DNA of 64,000 nt from Pagrus major. Taxonomy: Eukaryota; Chordata; Actinopteri; Spariformes; Sparidae. Below, one piece after another: positions 61,901-64,000 of this stretch (the stretch's first letter is position 1; every line of letters begins with the position of its first letter). The notes beneath the pieces are model-generated. The model worked only from the letters and a program-made list of their open reading frames with translations. It ran no database searches and was not told where the DNA came from. The DNA lies in NCBI RefSeq assembly GCF_040436345.1, contig NC_133230.1:23570197-23634196 (forward strand), given 5' to 3'. The translations under genes and the position numbers were made by a program.

Positions 61901-64000
61901 GGACAGGCCTTGGCAGGTAGCCTGGGTCCACGTGGCACAGCCAGAGCTCCTATTATACTTCAGATTTTAGGAGAGACAGAGAGAAAGAGAGAGAGAGGCC
62001 GAAAGAGAGGAGCGTGCTGTTCTGAACAACACCAGCCATCCCCGGGTGAATCAGCATGGCTGGCTCTCTTTCATCAAAACAGAACTGTCCCTTTGCAGTG
62101 TGTAGCCAAAGGTCGTTAGCAAGATGTATTGTCCACAAACATAGGGGAGGATATTTTCCACTAAATAGGAATGATTTGTGTTATAAGGAGTGACAGTGAT
62201 TAACCAATAGTCAGGTGCATCTTCTTCATCTTTATAATCTAATTAAATCTATGTTTTTAAAGGCTCCTCTGTTCAGTTTTTGTCAGATTTATGGTATTTT
62301 TAGGGCTGCTCAGAAGATAGGAATTATTTGAGGGCTATTGTGTTGTATTGCCTTGATTACCAAATAAACTGGTAACTAAGTCTATAACGGAAACATGCTG
62401 TTTTCATTATTTGTGTAGCCTCTTTTTTTAATGACTGAGAGACTTGATTTCATCAACAGACATTTTTAATATAACAAAGGCCCCCAGAGTCAAGGCCAGT
62501 GAGCCGCTTTGTGGCCACTGCATGCAAAAACAAACTGCTGTTTGAAACGTTGGCTGGCGTCCACATCACATAAGTGTTTTTCAAGGAAAAACTCATTGTG
62601 TATTTTATCCATTGCTTGATTTGCGTAACTCTTTGCAAAAAAACGCCCCAAAGCCTCTTGTACTTTCCTTCCTGTGACATGTTAGCTTCTCCATCTATTT
62701 TGGACTTGAACCAGTTTGAAAAAGGTATGAACTTGGTTGAAAAGACCACACGTTTTTACAAATTAGTTTGTTTAGAGTATGCAGTAGCATTAATGATTTT
62801 ACTCCTGACACTTCCTTGGATTAGCTGCCTCAGAGCACGCCTCACTATTAAGCTTGTCTGAGTGTGTGAACAAGGTCATCAAGCTCTCTTTGCGGCTCTG
62901 GTTCTGGCATCAGTGAGTCTTCTGAACACCTAATGTGAGGAAGGAACCTGAGGCAAAAGAAAGGGCTGGTATGCCCTCTTACCATGTGAATAGCGAGCAC
63001 TTCTACATACGGGTGACTGAGTCATTTGTCTTGTTGTCTCGCTGTTTATGAGATGAATCTGAGAATGCGTCTGCACGAGAGGATCCAGCTGCTTTATTTG
63101 GCAAATCACACCCCAGATGTAAAGCACATTGGAGCAGGGAAGGAGCTCCAGGCTACCAATCCCAATGGCTCCCTCCACCGCCGAATAAAACGAATATGAT
63201 TGACTTGATGCAATAATATGTCTCTTTTAATGGGAACATTAAGACATAGCACACTCATTATTGATTAGCGCTTGGCAGCCAGGATTTGTTTTGAATTAGA
63301 AACATAAAATAGTCCCTGGTATAGTTCCCATTTTGTCACTTTGGACAACAGCAGATCATCCATCAACCACTGCAGCTGTTTCACACACAAACACTATGAC
63401 AAGCTCAGGCTGGAATGCATCGCTTCTATTGGAAATCATAAAATTGATCACACGATTCAATAGCCACTAGAGTTATCTGAAAGTCATACAAGTAATTGAC
63501 TTACGATGGTTTCGCTAATGGCAGCTGGCAAATCCTTAACGTTTTCGTATTGTGGGAAAGCAAAATCTGAGCCATAAGGTAAAACAAGGACAGCTTCCCA
63601 GGAACTGTCATATCATGCACGAGTGAGCTTTCACTCTGTTTTAATATCATTTCTTTCAAGGTGCACTTGGCAGTCAACGTTATTCTTTGTGTTTACAATG
63701 CTTCAACCTGTGACACTAATGCAACATCAGATTCCTTTCCAAATCGATCATCATCTATAGGCCGACATACTTCTCTCAAATTATGTTTGACATGTTTTTC
63801 AAACTTAAAGAAAACAAAGTCTGGATCTTTATGGCCTCCCAGCGGTCTCGTGACCCACTTCGGTGATGTGATTATTGGAGATCTTCAACGGCATGTGAAG
63901 TGGCCGCTCCGAGGAGAGATTACCAGCATTTAGCTGATTCTCAGATAACCCTGGTCTCTCTCTCCTCTGCTCCGTTTGGAAGTCACTCAGTTTAACCTCA

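Larger units (their letters stand above)
55183..64000 (+). other. fsip1: downstream fsip1 intron sequence to the right edge
   Basis: No exon that I can assign with confidence. Mammalian FSIP1 has very long 3' introns, so this is most simply intron. It holds a MITE at 58639-58916, a likely repeat fragment at 55590-55990 and a short AG-rich tract near 61975-62000. Confidence 0.5.

Noticed and set aside
62686-62724. Possible extra fsip1 exon (TTAG acceptor, AAAAAG|GTATGA donor, phase fits exon 9)
   Set aside because: Only 13 codons, and SPSILDLNQFEK shows no convincing similarity to the FSIP1 C-terminal region; chance splice signals are common over 9 kb.
1-64000. tRNA, rRNA, known microRNA genes, CRISPR arrays or operons
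   Set aside because: I looked for the tRNA B-box with a pairing acceptor stem, rRNA-like blocks and regularly spaced repeats; none was convincing, and the DNA is vertebrate nuclear.

Overview
The window is nuclear DNA of a ray-finned (teleost) fish. Every recognisable gene is a spliced vertebrate gene with GT/AG introns. The predicted proteins match vertebrate families along most of their length. The gaps hold foldback elements and dispersed repeats of kinds common in teleosts. There is no sign of prokaryotic, organellar or viral DNA. All exon joins below were made by eye from splice signals and reading phase; for every gene the coding phase closes exactly.

Layout from left to right. (1) 270-1984, minus: the first two coding exons of sipa1l1, a synaptic and cytoskeletal RapGAP, running off the left edge. 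A 5'UTR piece and a long upstream intron follow, with a candidate CpG-rich promoter near 20.7-21.1 kb. (2) 23397-24841, minus: gpx2, a selenoprotein with an in-frame TGA (Sec) codon and a visible SECIS element in its 3'UTR. (3) 26184-29955, minus: rab15, seven coding exons. (4) 32528-36483, minus: max, the bHLH-zipper partner of MYC, four coding exons, with NRF1, E-box and ZNF143-like motifs upstream. (5) 40507-43042, plus: slc10a1, a Na+/bile-acid cotransporter, five exons, complete. (6) 44820-48203, minus: susd6, a single-pass membrane protein with five sushi domains where the human protein has one. (7) 49305-55182 and beyond, plus: fsip1, a sperm-flagellum and cilium gene, nine exons visible, running off the right edge. 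It is head-to-head with susd6, with RFX-like motifs between them.

Six of the seven genes belong to the human 14q23-24 neighbourhood (SIPA1L1, GPX2, RAB15, MAX, SLC10A1, SUSD6), which supports the paralogue assignments. fsip1 lies on human 15q, so its place here marks a rearrangement between fish and human. The genes do not form one pathway. Shared themes are oxidative-stress defence (gpx2), membrane traffic (rab15), transcription (max), hepatic transport (slc10a1) and cell-surface regulation (susd6).

The points most worth a second look are the five-sushi susd6 with one very recent exon duplication, the complete Sec/SECIS pair in gpx2 with an AATAAA placed where it would cut off the SECIS, the X-box in the susd6/fsip1 promoter, the max promoter motifs, and three foldback elements inside introns. 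I found no clearly undescribed biological system.
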